NCBI RefSeq assembly: GCF_002592005.1
Contig: NZ_NVQF01000016.1
Span: 1 to 64,000 of the forward strand
DNA length: 64,000 nucleotides
Reading direction: 5' to 3'
Source: Mycolicibacterium palauense
Lineage (GTDB): Bacteria > Actinomycetota > Actinomycetes > Mycobacteriales > Mycobacteriaceae
In this document: piece after piece, positions 1 through 9,788 of the stretch
Layout of the letters: the number at the start of each line of letters is the position of its first letter
Numbering within the stretch: the stretch's first letter is position 1
Made by a program: the position numbers and the translations under genes
Notes under the pieces: generated by a model
Told to the model about the DNA's origin: nothing
Seen by the model: the letters and a program-made list of their open reading frames with translations, nothing else
The model's database searches: none

Positions 1-18
1 GATGTGTATAAGGGACAG
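1..18 (+). other. Tn5/Nextera mosaic-end adaptor remnant
   Basis: Bases 1-18 match the 19-bp Tn5 mosaic end used in Nextera libraries (its last 18 bases) with one mismatch, G for A at base 13. Read in the secD frame it gives the peptide MCIRDS, a familiar adaptor artefact in draft genomes. It is not genomic sequence, and it marks the edge of an assembly contig. Confidence 0.93.
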
Positions 19-19
19 C

Positions 20-1204
20 CCCGGTGCCCCGGCTGCGGGCAATCCGGCGCCGGCCGCACCGGGTACGCCCAACCAGGACGAGAGCCTGAACAAGCGCATC
101 GAGTTCGAGAAGAAGCTGCGCCAGAGCACCGAGCAGATCCGCCAGATCCTGGCCGTGCAGTACATGGCCGGACGCTGCGGCGAGCAGGACGTGCTGGCCG
201 GCAACGACGACCCGAACCTGCCGTTGGTCACCTGCTCGACCGACCACAAGAGCGTCTACCTGCTCGACAAGTCGATCATGAGCGGCGAGGAGATCAAGGA
301 CGCCTCGTCGACCTTCGATCAGCAGCAGGCCCGCTACGTCGTCGACGTCGAGTTCAAGCCGCAGGGCGCCTCCACGTGGGCGGACTTCACCGCCGCCAAC
401 GTCGGCACCCAGACCGCCTTCGTGCTGGACTCCCAGGTCGTCAGCGCGCCGGTGATCCAGGAGGCGATCCCCGGCGGGCGCACCCAGATCACCGGTGACT
501 TCACCTCCAGCTCGGCGCGCGAACTGGCCAACGTGCTCAAGTACGGGTCGTTGCCGCTGTCGTTCGAGTCCTCGGAGGCCGAGACGGTGTCGGCCACGCT
601 GGGCCTGACCTCGCTGCGGGCCGGTCTGATCGCCGGCGCCGTGGGCCTGGCGCTGGTCCTGTTGTACTCGCTGGTCTACTACCGCGTCCTCGGGCTGCTG
701 GTGGCGCTGTCGCTGGTGGCCTCCGGCGCGATGGTCTACGCGATTCTCGTGCTGTTGGGCAGATACATCGGCTACACGCTGGACCTGGCCGGGATCGCCG
801 GTTTGATCATCGGTATCGGCACGACCGCGGACTCGTTCGTGGTGTTCTTCGAACGCATCAAGGACGAGATCCGTGAGGGACGCTCGTTCCGCTCGGCGGT
901 CCCGCGAGGTTGGGTGCGTGCCCGCAAGACCATTCTGTCGGGCAACGCGGTGAGCTTCATCGCCGCGGCGGTGCTGTACTTCCTGGCCGTCGGCCAGGTC
1001 AAGGGATTCGCGTTCACGCTGGGCCTGACGACCATTCTCGACGTGGTGGTGGTGTTCCTGGTGACCTGGCCGCTGGTGTACCTGGCCAGCAAGTCGCCGA
1101 CACTGGCCAAACCGGCGTTCAACGGGCTGGGCGCGGTGCAACAGATCGCTCGCGAGCGGCGGGCCCTCGGAGCGGGCGCGGCGAGTTCGGCGGGACGGGG
1201 TTAG
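20..1204 (+). CDS. secD: protein translocase subunit SecD (5' truncated at contig end)
   Basis: SecD is a membrane subunit of the SecDF accessory complex, which uses the proton motive force to help pull proteins through SecYEG. About 395 residues remain. Mycobacterial SecD is usually near 570 residues, so the first transmembrane helix and part of the periplasmic domain are missing. What is left covers the end of the periplasmic P1 region and a hydrophobic C-terminal half with five likely membrane helices. The conserved motif is [19 protein letters not shown], followed by [11 protein letters not shown]. The stop TAG lies 4 bp before the secF ATG, so the two are co-transcribed. The upstream codons in this frame (bases 2-19) come from sequencing adaptor and should be ignored. 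Corresponds to Rv2587c. Confidence 0.95.
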   Translation, partial: PGAPAAGNPAPAAPGTPNQDESLNKRIEFEKKLRQSTEQIRQILAVQYMAGRCGEQDVLAGNDDPNLPLVTCSTDHKSVYLLDKSIMSGEEIKDASSTFDQQQARYVVDVEFKPQGASTWADFTAANVGTQTAFVLDSQVVSAPVIQEAIPGGRTQITGDFTSSSARELANVLKYGSLPLSFESSEAETVSATLGLTSLRAGLIAGAVGLALVLLYSLVYYRVLGLLVALSLVASGAMVYAILVLLGRYIGYTLDLAGIAGLIIGIGTTADSFVVFFERIKDEIREGRSFRSAVPRGWVRARKTILSGNAVSFIAAAVLYFLAVGQVKGFAFTLGLTTILDVVVVFLVTWPLVYLASKSPTLAKPAFNGLGAVQQIARERRALGAGAASSAGRG

Positions 1205-1208
1205 GACG

Positions 1209-2567
1209 ATGGCAAGGGAAACCAGCAGGAAAACCGGCAGGGAAACGGGCAGGGAAACCGCCAGGGACGACAGCGACGACACCACCGGTGTCGAGCTGAC
1301 CGACGCCCGTGTCGGGGACGGTGGCGCCGGGGCGCCGAAACACGGCTTCTTCACCCGCCTCTACACCGGCACCGGTGCGTTCGAGGTGGTCGGCCGGCGC
1401 AAGCTGTGGTTCGCCGTCAGCGCCGCGATCGTCGCGGTCGCGATCGCGGCGATCCTGATCCGGGGCTTCTCCTTCGGGATCGACTTCGAGGGCGGCACCA
1501 AGGTGTCCATGCCGGTGCAGGGCGCCACCGGCCAGGCCACCACCACCGCGGTCGAGGAGGCGTTCACCCAGGCCATGGGCCGCGAGCCGCAGTCGGTGGT
1601 CATCGTCGGCAGCGGCGGCTCGGCCACCGTGCAGATCCGCAGCGAGACACTGACCAACGAGCAGACCGGGCAGCTGCGTGACGCGCTGTACGACAGGTTC
1701 GCCCCGCTGGGCACCGACGGCCAGCCCAGCAAGCAGGCCATCAGCGATTCGGCGGTCTCGGAGACCTGGGGTGGGCAGATCACCAAGAAGGCGCTGATCG
1801 CCCTCGGGGTGTTCCTGGTGCTGGTGGGCACCTACATCACCATCCGTTACGAGCGGTACATGGCGATCTCGGCGCTGGCGGCGCTGTTCTTCGACCTGAT
1901 CACCACCGCCGGCGTCTACGCCCTGGTGGGATTCGAGGTCACCCCCGCCACGGTGATCGGGCTGCTCACCATCCTCGGGTTCTCGCTGTATGACACCGTC
2001 ATCGTCTTCGACAAGGTCGAGGAGAACACCCACGGGTTCGAGCACACCACCCGGCGGACCTTCGGCGAGCAGGCCAACCTGGCGATCAACCAGACCTTCA
2101 TGCGCTCGATCAACACCAGCGTCATCTCCGTGCTGCCGGTGCTGGCGCTCATCTTCGTCGCGGTGTGGCTGCTCGGGGTGGGCACCCTCAAGGACCTGGC
2201 CCTGGTGCAGCTGGTCGGGATCCTCGTGGGCACCTACTCGTCGATCTTCTTCGCCACCCCGCTGCTGGTCACGCTGCGCGAACGCACCGAGATCGTGAAG
2301 GTGCACACCCGCCGCGTCGAGCGGCGCCGGTCCCGTGCCGCCGGCGCGTCCGCGGGCGAGGCCGCGGCCGACGAGCCCGAACCGCGCTCGGAGGAGGCCG
2401 AGCCGGCCACGGTGTCGGCGACCCGCGGCGGCCAATCCGGGCCCCAGTCCGGGACCGAATCCGGCGCGCGGAAGCCGAGCACCCCGGCGGTGGGCGCGCG
2501 TCCGGTGCGGCCGACGCGCAGTCGTACCGGCCGCCCGACCGGTAAGCGGAACACCCGGCGGGGATAG
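1209..2567 (+). CDS. secF: protein translocase subunit SecF
   Basis: SecF is the partner of SecD in the SecDF export motor of the cytoplasmic membrane. The 452-residue product has an N-terminal cytoplasmic tail, a first membrane helix near residues 65-88, the periplasmic motif FEGGTKV, and a C-terminal half with five helices including [17 protein letters not shown], the family signature. The length fits M. tuberculosis SecF (about 440). The ATG at 1209 starts 4 bp after secD. Residues 2-20 are built from an in-frame 12-bp tandem repeat (annotated separately), giving an Arg/Glu/Thr-rich tail that does not look like SecF of other genera. The C-terminus (after about residue 370) is a long Ala/Glu/Arg-rich cytoplasmic tail. 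Corresponds to Rv2586c. Confidence 0.97.
   Translation: MARETSRKTGRETGRETARDDSDDTTGVELTDARVGDGGAGAPKHGFFTRLYTGTGAFEVVGRRKLWFAVSAAIVAVAIAAILIRGFSFGIDFEGGTKVSMPVQGATGQATTTAVEEAFTQAMGREPQSVVIVGSGGSATVQIRSETLTNEQTGQLRDALYDRFAPLGTDGQPSKQAISDSAVSETWGGQITKKALIALGVFLVLVGTYITIRYERYMAISALAALFFDLITTAGVYALVGFEVTPATVIGLLTILGFSLYDTVIVFDKVEENTHGFEHTTRRTFGEQANLAINQTFMRSINTSVISVLPVLALIFVAVWLLGVGTLKDLALVQLVGILVGTYSSIFFATPLLVTLRERTEIVKVHTRRVERRRSRAAGASAGEAAADEPEPRSEEAEPATVSATRGGQSGPQSGTESGARKPSTPAVGARPVRPTRSRTGRPTGKRNTRRG
1215..1262 (+). repeat. four-copy 12-bp in-frame tandem repeat in secF start
   Basis: Four consecutive 12-bp units (1215-1226, 1227-1238, 1239-1250, 1251-1262) follow the pattern AGGGAAACCGGC with one to three differences. 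Because 12 is a multiple of three, the array adds blocks of four residues ([16 protein letters not shown]) to the SecF N-terminal tail without shifting frame. Confidence 0.85.
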
Positions 2568-2572
2568 CGGGC

Positions 2573-4237
2573 ATGGTCGTGCAACGCCGCCGCGGTCGTC
2601 TCGGCACCGCGATCGCGGCCCTGGTCGCGGTGGCCGGTGCGCTGGTTCTGGCCTCCTGCGGCAGCGGTACCGCCGGGGAGATCAACTACGCCGTCGACGG
2701 CACCCTGGTCACCTACAACACCAACACCGTAACCGGGGCGGCCTCGGCCGGCCCGCAGGCCTTCGCGCGGGTCCTCACCGGTTTCGGCTACCACGGTCCC
2801 GACGGGCAGGTGGTCGCCGATCTGGACTTCGGGACCGTCTCGGTGGTCGGGCGGGCGCCGCTGGTACTCGACTACCAGATCGCCGACAACGCGGTGTACT
2901 CCGACGGCAAGCCGATCACCTGCGACGACATGGTGCTGGCGTGGGCCGCCCAGTCGGGCCGGTTCCCGATGTTCAACGCCGCCAGCCGGGCCGGCTACAT
3001 CGACATCGCCGGCATCGAGTGCCGGCCGGGGGAGAAGCGTGCGCGGGTCTCCTTCGCGATCGACCGCGCCTTCGTCGACTACAACCAGCTGTTCACCGCC
3101 ACCTCGATGCTGCCCAGCCACGTCATCTCCGATGTGCTCGGCCTGCCCGACGGCGGGGTCACCAACGCGCTGCAGGCCAACGACATCCCCACCGTCGAAC
3201 AGATCGCCCGGGTGTGGAACACCACCTGGGACCTCAAACCCGGAATCGACCCCAAGCACTTCCCGTCCTCGGGCCCGTACCGCATCGACTCGGTCAACGA
3301 CAACGGGTCGGTGGTGCTGGTCGCCAACGACAAGTGGTGGGGCGCCAAACCGGCGACCCCCCGCATCACCGTGTGGCCCCGCGGCGTGCACGTCCAGGAC
3401 CGGATCAACGACGGCACCTTCGACGTGGTCGACGTCGCGACCGGCTCGTCGGGGACGCTGACCACCCCCGACGACTACAACCGGGTGGAGAGCCCGTCGG
3501 CCGGAATCGAGCAGTTGATCTTCGCCCCGCAGGGCCCGCTGGCGGCGGTACCGGCGCGCCGCGCGCTGGCGCTGTGCACCCCACGCGACGTCATCGCCCG
3601 CAACGCCGAGGTACCGATCTCCAACTCCCGGCTGAACCCGGCCAGCGAGGACGCGCTCACCCAGGCCGAGAACGTTCCCGAGGCCGGTGCGTTCATCGCC
3701 GGGGACCCGAACGCGGCCCGCGACGCGCTGGAGGGCAACCCGCTGACCGTGCGGATCGGCTATCAGACCCCCAACGCGCGGCTGGCCGCCACCGTCGGTG
3801 CGATCGCGCGGGCCTGCCAGCCCGCGGGTATCACGGTGGTCGACGCGGCCTCGGATGCCGTCGGGCCGCAGTCGCTGCTGGACGGTCAGATCGACGTGCT
3901 GCTGGCCAGTACCGGAGGTGCCACCGGCAGCGGGTCGACGGGCTCCTCGGCGATGGATGCCTACGCGCTGTTCAGTGGCAACGGCGACAACCTGGCGCGC
4001 TACAACAACCCGCAGGTCGACGGTGTGATCAGCGCGCTGGCCGTCACCGTGGACCCCAAGGAGCAGGCGCGGCTGCTCGGCGAGGGCGCGGGGGTGCTGT
4101 GGGCCGACATGCCGACACTGCCGCTGTTCCGTCAGCAGCGGACCCTGATGTCATCGAAGAAGATGTATGCAGTCAGCAGCAACCCGACCCGGTGGGGCGC
4201 GGGCTGGAACATGGACCGTTGGGTGTTGAACGAATGA
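2573..4237 (+). CDS. ABC-transporter family 5 substrate-binding lipoprotein (Rv2585c-like)
   Basis: This is a 554-residue lipoprotein of the SBP_bac_5 (oligopeptide/dipeptide-binding) family, expected on the outer face of the cytoplasmic membrane. The N-terminus has an Arg-rich n-region, a hydrophobic core and the lipobox LASC, with the lipidated Cys at residue 29. The mature part has typical family-5 features such as [16 protein letters not shown]. No permease or ATPase genes are nearby. It sits between secF (5 bp upstream) and apt (4-bp ATGA overlap), the same position as Rv2585c. That placement argues for a conserved role linked to this operon rather than a complete transporter. The ligand cannot be told from sequence. 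Confidence 0.9.
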   Translation: MVVQRRRGRLGTAIAALVAVAGALVLASCGSGTAGEINYAVDGTLVTYNTNTVTGAASAGPQAFARVLTGFGYHGPDGQVVADLDFGTVSVVGRAPLVLDYQIADNAVYSDGKPITCDDMVLAWAAQSGRFPMFNAASRAGYIDIAGIECRPGEKRARVSFAIDRAFVDYNQLFTATSMLPSHVISDVLGLPDGGVTNALQANDIPTVEQIARVWNTTWDLKPGIDPKHFPSSGPYRIDSVNDNGSVVLVANDKWWGAKPATPRITVWPRGVHVQDRINDGTFDVVDVATGSSGTLTTPDDYNRVESPSAGIEQLIFAPQGPLAAVPARRALALCTPRDVIARNAEVPISNSRLNPASEDALTQAENVPEAGAFIAGDPNAARDALEGNPLTVRIGYQTPNARLAATVGAIARACQPAGITVVDAASDAVGPQSLLDGQIDVLLASTGGATGSGSTGSSAMDAYALFSGNGDNLARYNNPQVDGVISALAVTVDPKEQARLLGEGAGVLWADMPTLPLFRQQRTLMSSKKMYAVSSNPTRWGAGWNMDRWVLNE

Positions 4238-4758
4238 CCGATATCAGCGCGCTGGTCGCGTCCCTGACCCGCGAGGTCCCCGATTTCCCCGAACCGGGGA
4301 TCCAGTTCAAGGACCTCACCCCGCTGCTGGCCGACCGCGCCGGTCTGGCCGCCGTCACCGCGGCGCTGGCCGAATACGCCGAGGGGGCCGACCTGATCGC
4401 CGGCATCGACGCGCGGGGATTCCTGCTCGGGGCCGCGGTGGCCACCCGCCTGGGTACCGGGGTGCTGGCCATCCGCAAGGGCGGCAAGCTGCCCCCACCG
4501 GTGCGCCGCGAGGAGTACACGCTGGAGTACGGGACGGCCGTGCTGGAGATCCCCGCCGAAGGGATCGACCTGGAGGGCCGTTCGATCGTGCTGATCGACG
4601 ATGTGCTCGCCACCGGCGGCACGATGGCCGCCGCGCACCGGCTGCTGCTCGACTGCGGCGCGTCGGTGCGTGCGGCGGCGGTGGTGCTGGAGCTGGGGGC
4701 CCTCGGCGGGCGTGAGGCCATCGCGCCGTTGACGGTCGACAGCCTGCGCACGGTGTAG
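4234..4758 (+). CDS. apt: adenine phosphoribosyltransferase
   Basis: Apt converts adenine and PRPP to AMP in the cytoplasm (purine salvage). The 174-residue product begins MTDISALV and has the usual N-terminal hood with [12 protein letters not shown]. The PRPP-binding loop [14 protein letters not shown] is at residues 118-131. The ATG overlaps the stop of the preceding lipoprotein gene as ATGA, which supports this start and implies translational coupling. The length is standard for bacterial Apt. Rel lies 164 bp downstream. Corresponds to Rv2584c. Confidence 0.96.
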   Translation: MTDISALVASLTREVPDFPEPGIQFKDLTPLLADRAGLAAVTAALAEYAEGADLIAGIDARGFLLGAAVATRLGTGVLAIRKGGKLPPPVRREEYTLEYGTAVLEIPAEGIDLEGRSIVLIDDVLATGGTMAAAHRLLLDCGASVRAAAVVLELGALGGREAIAPLTVDSLRTV

Positions 4759-4779
4759 TTGCACCGGCGCCTGCGGTCC

Positions 4780-4853
4780 GGGCGCACCGAGTGTGCGGTC
4801 AGATCGGTGTGGCCGTCTGCGGCCCGCCCTGGGCGCATCGAGTGTGCGTTCAG
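4780..4853 (+). repeat. pair of 23-bp intergenic repeats between apt and relA
   Basis: Copies at 4780-4802 and 4831-4853 match at 21 of 23 positions and share the core CGAGTGTGCG followed by TCAG. Each copy can fold a small hairpin (CGCAC ... GTGCG in the first). The 12-base core GCACCGAGTGTG reappears at 12620-12631 in the ppiB/glyoxalase intergenic region, so this may be a dispersed genome repeat. Function unknown. Confidence 0.6.
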
Positions 4854-4922
4854 GACGCCGGGAGAGGGTAGCGATATCCTGGGGCACTCAGGCAACAACG
4901 CCCACAGCGGGAGGTGACGGAA

Positions 4923-7286
4923 GTGGCCGACGAACCGGGTTCGGCAGCGGCCGTCGAGCGCGCGCCGGCCAACGTGCCCTCCGCCGAACCGGTCCCCGAG
5001 CCGGCCAAGGGCGACTCCGGTAAGAGCAGCAGCGCCTCACGACGGGTCCGGGCCCGGCTGGCGCGGCGGATGACCGCGCAGCGCAGCACCCTCAACCCCG
5101 TGCTCGAGCCGCTGGTGGCGGTGCACCGCGAGATCTACCCGAAGGCCGACCTGGCGATCCTGCAGCGGGCCTATACCGTCGCCGAAGAGCGCCACGCCAC
5201 CCAGCTGCGCCGCTCCGGCGACCCGTACATCACCCACCCGCTGGCGGTGGCCAACATCCTGGCCGAGCTGGGCATGGACACCACCACGCTGGTCGCGGCC
5301 CTGCTTCACGACACCGTCGAGGACACCGGGTATTCGCTGGAGGAACTGACCAAGGACTTCGGCGACGAGGTCGGCCACCTCGTCGACGGTGTCACCAAGC
5401 TGGACCGGGTGGTGCTGGGCAGCGCCGCCGAGGGCGAGACCATCCGCAAGATGATCATCGCGATGGCCCGCGATCCGCGGGTGCTGGTGATCAAGGTGGC
5501 CGACCGGCTGCACAACATGCGCACCATGCGTTTCCTGCCGCCGGAGAAGCAGGCCCGCAAGGCCCGCGAGACGCTGGAGGTGATCGCCCCGCTGGCGCAC
5601 CGGCTGGGGATGGCCACCGTCAAATGGGAGCTGGAGGATCTGTCCTTCGCGATCCTGCATCCCAAGAAATACGAGGAGATCGTACGCCTGGTCGCCGACC
5701 GCGCGCCCTCCCGGGACACCTATCTGGCCAAGGTGCGCGCCGAGATCGCCGCCACGCTCAACGCGTCACGGATCAACGCCACCGTCGAGGGCCGCCCCAA
5801 GCACTACTGGTCGATCTACCAGAAGATGATCGTCAAGGGCCGCGACTTCGATGACATCCACGACCTGGTCGGGGTGCGCATCCTCTGCGACGAGATCCGC
5901 GACTGCTACGCCGCGGTCGGGGTGGTGCATTCGCTGTGGCAGCCGATGGCCGGCCGGTTCAAGGACTACATCGCCCAGCCGCGGTACGGGGTCTACCAGT
6001 CGCTGCACACCACCGTTGTCGGTCCCGAGGGCAAACCGCTGGAGGTGCAGATCCGCACCCGCGACATGCACCACACCGCCGAATACGGGATCGCGGCACA
6101 CTGGCGGTACAAGGAAGCCAAGGGCCGCAACGGGGTCCCGATCAGCCACGCCGCCGCCGAGATCGACGACATGGCCTGGATGCGCCAGCTTCTGGACTGG
6201 CAGCGGGAGGCCGCCGACCCCGGTGAGTTCCTCGAGTCGCTGCGCTACGACCTCGCGGTCAAGGAGATCTTCGTGTTCACCCCCAAGGGCGACGTCATCA
6301 CGTTGCCGGCGGGTTCGACACCGGTGGACTTCGCCTACACGGTGCACACCGAGGTGGGCCACCGCTGTATCGGCGCGCGGGTCAACGGCCGGCTGGTGGC
6401 CCTGGAGCGCAAGCTCGAGAACGGGGAAGTGGTGGAGGTTTTCACCTCCAAGGCCCTCAACGCGGGCCCGTCGCGGGACTGGCAGACGTTCGTCGTGTCA
6501 CCGCGGGCCAAGGCCAAGATCCGGCAGTGGTTCGCCAAGGAACGCCGCGAGGAGGCGCTGGAGTCCGGCAAGGACGCGATCGCCCGCGAGGTGCGCCGCG
6601 GGGGGCTGCCGCTGCAGCGGCTGATGAACGCCGACTCGATGGCCGCACTGGCCCGCGAACTGCGCTACTCCGACATCTCGGCGCTGTACACCGCCGTCGG
6701 CGAGGGACACACCTCGGCAAAACACGTGGTGCAGCGGCTGATCGCGCAACTCGGCGGCGCCGACGACGCCGAAGACGAGATCGCCGAGCGCTCCACCCTG
6801 TCGACTCTTCCTGCACGCCAACGCAACAGCGAGGACGTCGGAGTGGCCGTGCCCGGTGCTCCCGGGGTGTTGACCAAGCTCGCCAAGTGCTGCACCCCGG
6901 TGCCCGGGGACGCCATCATGGGCTTCGTCACCCGCGGCGGCGGAGTGAGCGTGCACCGCACCGACTGCACCAACGCGGCGTCGCTGCAGGAGCAGTCGGA
7001 GCGGATCATCGACGTGAAATGGGCGCCGTCACCGTCCTCGGTGTTCCTGGTGGCCATTCAGGTCGAGGCGCTCGACCGCCACCGGCTGCTCTCGGACGTC
7101 ACCCGCGTGCTCGCCGACGAGAAGGTCAACATCCTCTCGGCGCAGGTCACCACCTCCGATGACCGGGTGGCGGTCAGCAGGTTCACCTTCGAGATGGGAG
7201 ACCCCAAGCATCTGGGCCACGTGCTGGCCGTGGTGCGCGGGGTCGAAGGCGTCTACGACGTCTACCGGGTGACCTCGGCGGCCTAG
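4923..7286 (+). CDS. relA: bifunctional (p)ppGpp synthetase/hydrolase Rel
   Basis: Rel makes and degrades (p)ppGpp and controls the stringent response. In order it has the HD hydrolase domain (LLHDTVEDT), the synthetase domain ([21 protein letters not shown]), TGS ([13 protein letters not shown]), a zinc-finger region ([11 protein letters not shown]) and a C-terminal ACT domain. All catalytic motifs are intact, so both activities are expected. I chose the GTG at 4923 because GGGAGG lies about 8 bp upstream and the protein then starts MADEP, like H37Rv Rel (MAEDQ). A GTG at 4914 would give 790 residues. An ATG at 5070 would give a 738-residue form starting MTAQRST, the form in which the published Rel(Mtb) hydrolase residues are numbered H80/D81. 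Corresponds to Rv2583c. Confidence 0.96.
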   Translation: MADEPGSAAAVERAPANVPSAEPVPEPAKGDSGKSSSASRRVRARLARRMTAQRSTLNPVLEPLVAVHREIYPKADLAILQRAYTVAEERHATQLRRSGDPYITHPLAVANILAELGMDTTTLVAALLHDTVEDTGYSLEELTKDFGDEVGHLVDGVTKLDRVVLGSAAEGETIRKMIIAMARDPRVLVIKVADRLHNMRTMRFLPPEKQARKARETLEVIAPLAHRLGMATVKWELEDLSFAILHPKKYEEIVRLVADRAPSRDTYLAKVRAEIAATLNASRINATVEGRPKHYWSIYQKMIVKGRDFDDIHDLVGVRILCDEIRDCYAAVGVVHSLWQPMAGRFKDYIAQPRYGVYQSLHTTVVGPEGKPLEVQIRTRDMHHTAEYGIAAHWRYKEAKGRNGVPISHAAAEIDDMAWMRQLLDWQREAADPGEFLESLRYDLAVKEIFVFTPKGDVITLPAGSTPVDFAYTVHTEVGHRCIGARVNGRLVALERKLENGEVVEVFTSKALNAGPSRDWQTFVVSPRAKAKIRQWFAKERREEALESGKDAIAREVRRGGLPLQRLMNADSMAALARELRYSDISALYTAVGEGHTSAKHVVQRLIAQLGGADDAEDEIAERSTLSTLPARQRNSEDVGVAVPGAPGVLTKLAKCCTPVPGDAIMGFVTRGGGVSVHRTDCTNAASLQEQSERIIDVKWAPSPSSVFLVAIQVEALDRHRLLSDVTRVLADEKVNILSAQVTTSDDRVAVSRFTFEMGDPKHLGHVLAVVRGVEGVYDVYRVTSAA

Positions 7287-7298
7287 CTCCGCTCGCTC

Positions 7299-7961
7299 TC
7301 AGTTCGCGGTGCCCGGACCGTCCGCGCCGCAATAGCGGTCGAGGTGCCGCCGGCCGGTGGGGGTCAGGGTGTAGGTGCCGCGTTCGACCCGCTCGAACCA
7401 GCCGTAGTAGTCACGCTGCAGGATCTTCGCCGCGTTCGGCACGTCGGCACCGGCCCGCATGTCGGCAAGGCGCATCGGCCCGTGCCGCAGCAGTTCCGCG
7501 CACCGCACCGCCTCCTGCCGGTAGGCGGTGATCATCGGCACCCGCGTCGAGGAACCGCCCCGGTTGGGATCACCGACGCGCCGCGCGTGCTCACCCAGCA
7601 GTCGATGCAGCTGCCGCTTGTTCTTGCGGGGCGCGTAGGGGCCCGGATCGAGGAGCACCTCCGCGCGCACGCCGGTCACGACGATCAGCCCCAGACCGAG
7701 TCGCCGGCACAGTTTCGCGATGTCCCGGTCCCGCCTGGGTATCCGGCCGACGGCCAGGTAGACCGAGTCGGTCAGTGCGAGCCGGTCGACGCCCTGCAGC
7801 AGCAGGCCCAGGCTGAAGGCCTTCTTCAGCTCGACCACCACCGGTGGTTCGTCGCCCCGCACGGCCACCACGTCGCAGCGGCCGACCTCGCCCTTGACCT
7901 GATAGCCCTGGCCTTCGAGCAGCGCCTTCACCGGGGGATACAGGTCGCTCTCCAGCGGCAT
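7299..7961 (-). CDS. DUF2161-type PD-(D/E)XK phosphodiesterase-like protein
   Basis: A 220-residue protein resembling the DUF2161 family of putative PD-(D/E)XK nuclease-fold phosphodiesterases. It begins MPLESDLYPPVKALLEGQGY. The candidate catalytic residues are E25, D30 (RCDVVAV) and E44-x-K46 (VVVELKK), which is the expected spacing. The C-terminal third (from about residue 145) resembles a winged helix (MRLADMRAGADVPNAAKILQRD), perhaps DNA-binding. The in-frame extension upstream to 8192 was rejected because it crosses a tandem repeat and has no coding character. The gene faces relA tail to tail (12 bp) and has no counterpart between relA and ppiB in H37Rv. Substrate unknown. Confidence 0.8.
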   Translation of the reverse strand: MPLESDLYPPVKALLEGQGYQVKGEVGRCDVVAVRGDEPPVVVELKKAFSLGLLLQGVDRLALTDSVYLAVGRIPRRDRDIAKLCRRLGLGLIVVTGVRAEVLLDPGPYAPRKNKRQLHRLLGEHARRVGDPNRGGSSTRVPMITAYRQEAVRCAELLRHGPMRLADMRAGADVPNAAKILQRDYYGWFERVERGTYTLTPTGRRHLDRYCGADGPGTAN

Positions 7962-8028
7962 GCGCGGCAGACTACCGGAATCGACGGTCAGCACGTGGGA
8001 TGCGCGGCCGGGCCGGGGGCGTAACCCG

Positions 8029-8064
8029 GGAGAGTGCCCTGGAGAGTGCCCTCGAGAGTGCCAA
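8029..8064 (+). repeat. three-copy 12-bp tandem repeat
   Basis: Units 8029-8040, 8041-8052 and 8053-8064 follow GGAGAGTGCCCT; the first two are identical and the third differs at three positions. The array lies in the 220-bp divergent intergenic region between the DUF2161 gene and the mini zinc-ribbon gene. No promoter element could be assigned with confidence in the rest of this region. Confidence 0.8.
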
Positions 8065-8181
8065 AGACACACTCCAAGTGGACTTTCGGTGATACCGGTG
8101 GACGGCGAAACCATAGTAGCCTGCGCATGTTGGCATCGGTGCCGGTCGGCGGCACCGCGAAACCGCAGCAGGAGGGTAGCG

Positions 8182-8322
8182 ATGGCACGCAACGCCGGTG
8201 ACCGTTACGAATGCAAGGAGTGTGGAGCGGTGCTCGTCTACGAGAAGGCGTGCCCGTGCCCGCCGGAGATGGAGCACAAGGAGATCTGCTGCGAGAAGCC
8301 GATGACGCTCGTCTCCTCCTGA
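8182..8322 (+). CDS. 46-residue desulforedoxin-like/zinc-ribbon protein
   Basis: A very small gene with an excellent ribosome-binding site (GGAGGG, 5 bp before the ATG). The product starts MARNAGDRYECKECGAV. It has Cys pairs CKEC near the N-terminus, CPC in the middle and a late CC followed by EKP. A CxxC plus a late CC resembles desulforedoxin or desulfoferrodoxin-N metal knuckles, though the extra CPC is unusual. It probably binds zinc or iron in the cytoplasm; its function is unknown. It is transcribed away from the DUF2161 gene and toward ehuA. Confidence 0.75.
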   Translation: MARNAGDRYECKECGAVLVYEKACPCPPEMEHKEICCEKPMTLVSS

Positions 8323-8359
8323 TCCCCGCCCACCGCGTCACGGGTCGCGTCCACCCGGC

Positions 8360-9145
8360 TCACTCGCGCTCCAGGACGGCCCGTAGGAAGCTGCGGGTGC
8401 GGTCCTGCTCGGGGGCGGCGAACAGCTTGCCGGGCGGCGCGTCCTCGATGATGCGGCCCGTGTCGAACATCAACACCCGGTCGGAGACGTCGCGGGCGAA
8501 GTTCATCTCGTGGGTCACGCACAGGAACGTGATCTCGGTGGTGCGGGCGATGTCCTTGAGCAGCGCCAGCACCCCGGCGACCAGTTCGGGATCCAGCGCG
8601 GAGGTGACCTCGTCGAGCAGCAGCACGTCGGGGCGCATGGCCAGGGCGCGGGCGATCGCCACCCGCTGCTGCTGGCCGCCGGAGAGCTCGTTGGGACGCG
8701 CGTCGATCTTCTCGCTCATGCCGACCAGCTCCAGCAGGTCGGCGGCGCGCTGATCCGCCTCGTCGCGGGGCAGGCGCAGGGACCGGACCGGCCCCTCGGT
8801 GATGTTCTGCCGGACCGTCATGTTCGGGAACAGGTTGAACTGCTGGAACACCATGCCGATCCGCTTGCGGATCGGCCTTTGGTGTTTATCGTCGGCGGGC
8901 ACCGTGCGCCCGCCGCGCTGCATGTGACTCAGGCAGTCATCGTCGACGTAGATCCGCCCGCCGCTGACCTGCTCCAGGGTCATCAGCAGCCGCAGGATGG
9001 TGGTCTTGCCTGACCCGCTCGGGCCGATCAACGAGACGAACTCCCCGGGGCGCACGGCGAAGTTCAGCCCGTCGAGTACCACGTGGTCGCCGAAGCTCTT
9101 GGCCACGTCGTCGAAGCGGATCTTGTCAGTTGCTGTAGGCGACAC
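8360..9145 (-). CDS. ehuA: ectoine/hydroxyectoine-type ABC transporter ATP-binding protein
   Basis: This is the ATPase of a polar amino-acid-type importer, last gene of a four-gene operon (ehuB-ehuC-ehuD-ehuA on the minus strand). The 261 residues contain Walker A GPSGSGKTT (41-49), the signature LSGGQQQRVAIARAL and Walker B VLLLDEVTSALD, followed by the switch His in CVTHEM. Its start lies 20 bp inside ehuD, so translation is coupled. The ectoine assignment comes mostly from the binding protein EhuB; a glutamine or other polar amino-acid substrate is the alternative. The operon is absent from this position in H37Rv. Confidence 0.88.
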   Translation of the reverse strand: MSPTATDKIRFDDVAKSFGDHVVLDGLNFAVRPGEFVSLIGPSGSGKTTILRLLMTLEQVSGGRIYVDDDCLSHMQRGGRTVPADDKHQRPIRKRIGMVFQQFNLFPNMTVRQNITEGPVRSLRLPRDEADQRAADLLELVGMSEKIDARPNELSGGQQQRVAIARALAMRPDVLLLDEVTSALDPELVAGVLALLKDIARTTEITFLCVTHEMNFARDVSDRVLMFDTGRIIEDAPPGKLFAAPEQDRTRSFLRAVLERE

Positions 9146-9785
9146 GGCGCTCCAACCATCGGACGAGCAGGGATGCGGAGTAGCTCAGCAGCAGGAACAG
9201 CACCCCGGCGATGGTGATCGGTTCCACGTAGCGGAACGCCCGGGAGCCGGCCTGGTCGGCCGCGCCCACGATGTCGAGCACCCCGATCATCAGCAGCAGT
9301 GGCGTTTCCTTGAGCATCGAGATCGAGTAGTTGCCCAGGGCGGGCAACACCCGGGGAATGGCCTGCGGGAGGATCACCGCGAGCCAGGTGCGCCGCGGCG
9401 GCAGGCTCAGCGCCACGGCGGCCTCCCATTGGCCGGCGGGTACCGCCTCGATTCCGGCGCGGTAGACCTCGGCGGTGTAGGTCGAGTAGTGCAGCCCCAA
9501 GGCGATGATCCCGGTGGTCAGCGGGTCGAATTTGATGCCGACGTCGGGCAGCACGAAAAAGAAGAAGAAGATCTGCACCAGCAGCGGGGTGCTACGGATG
9601 AACTCGATGAAACCCCATGTGACGCTGCGGATCACGGGGTTGCCCGAGCGTCGCAACAGGGCCAGCGCCAGGCCGAGCAGATAGGCCAGCACCGAGCCGG
9701 CCACGGTGGCGATCAACGTGATCCGCAGCCCGTCCAGCACGATCTTGGGGAATACCGACCACGCGAACTCCCAGTCCCACAGCAT
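9126..9785 (-). CDS. ehuD: ectoine/hydroxyectoine-type ABC transporter permease (EhuD-like)
   Basis: An inner-membrane permease of the HisM/GlnP (His/Glu/Gln/Arg opine) family, 219 residues with about five helices. It has the cytoplasmic EAA loop that contacts the ATPase (seen as GQWEAAVALSLPPRRTWLAVI). The N-terminus MLWDWEFAWSVFPKIVLDGL is typical of this class. It begins 3 bp after the ehuC stop and overlaps ehuA at its 3' end. It would pair with EhuC to form a heterodimeric channel. Confidence 0.85.
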   Translation of the reverse strand: MLWDWEFAWSVFPKIVLDGLRITLIATVAGSVLAYLLGLALALLRRSGNPVIRSVTWGFIEFIRSTPLLVQIFFFFFVLPDVGIKFDPLTTGIIALGLHYSTYTAEVYRAGIEAVPAGQWEAAVALSLPPRRTWLAVILPQAIPRVLPALGNYSISMLKETPLLLMIGVLDIVGAADQAGSRAFRYVEPITIAGVLFLLLSYSASLLVRWLERRVAYSN

Positions 9786-9788
9786 CGC

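Noticed and set aside
7962..8192. N-terminal extension of the DUF2161 protein
   Set aside because: It contains a repeat-encoded HSRGHSPGHSPG stretch and has no family similarity; the domain starts at the ATG at 7961.
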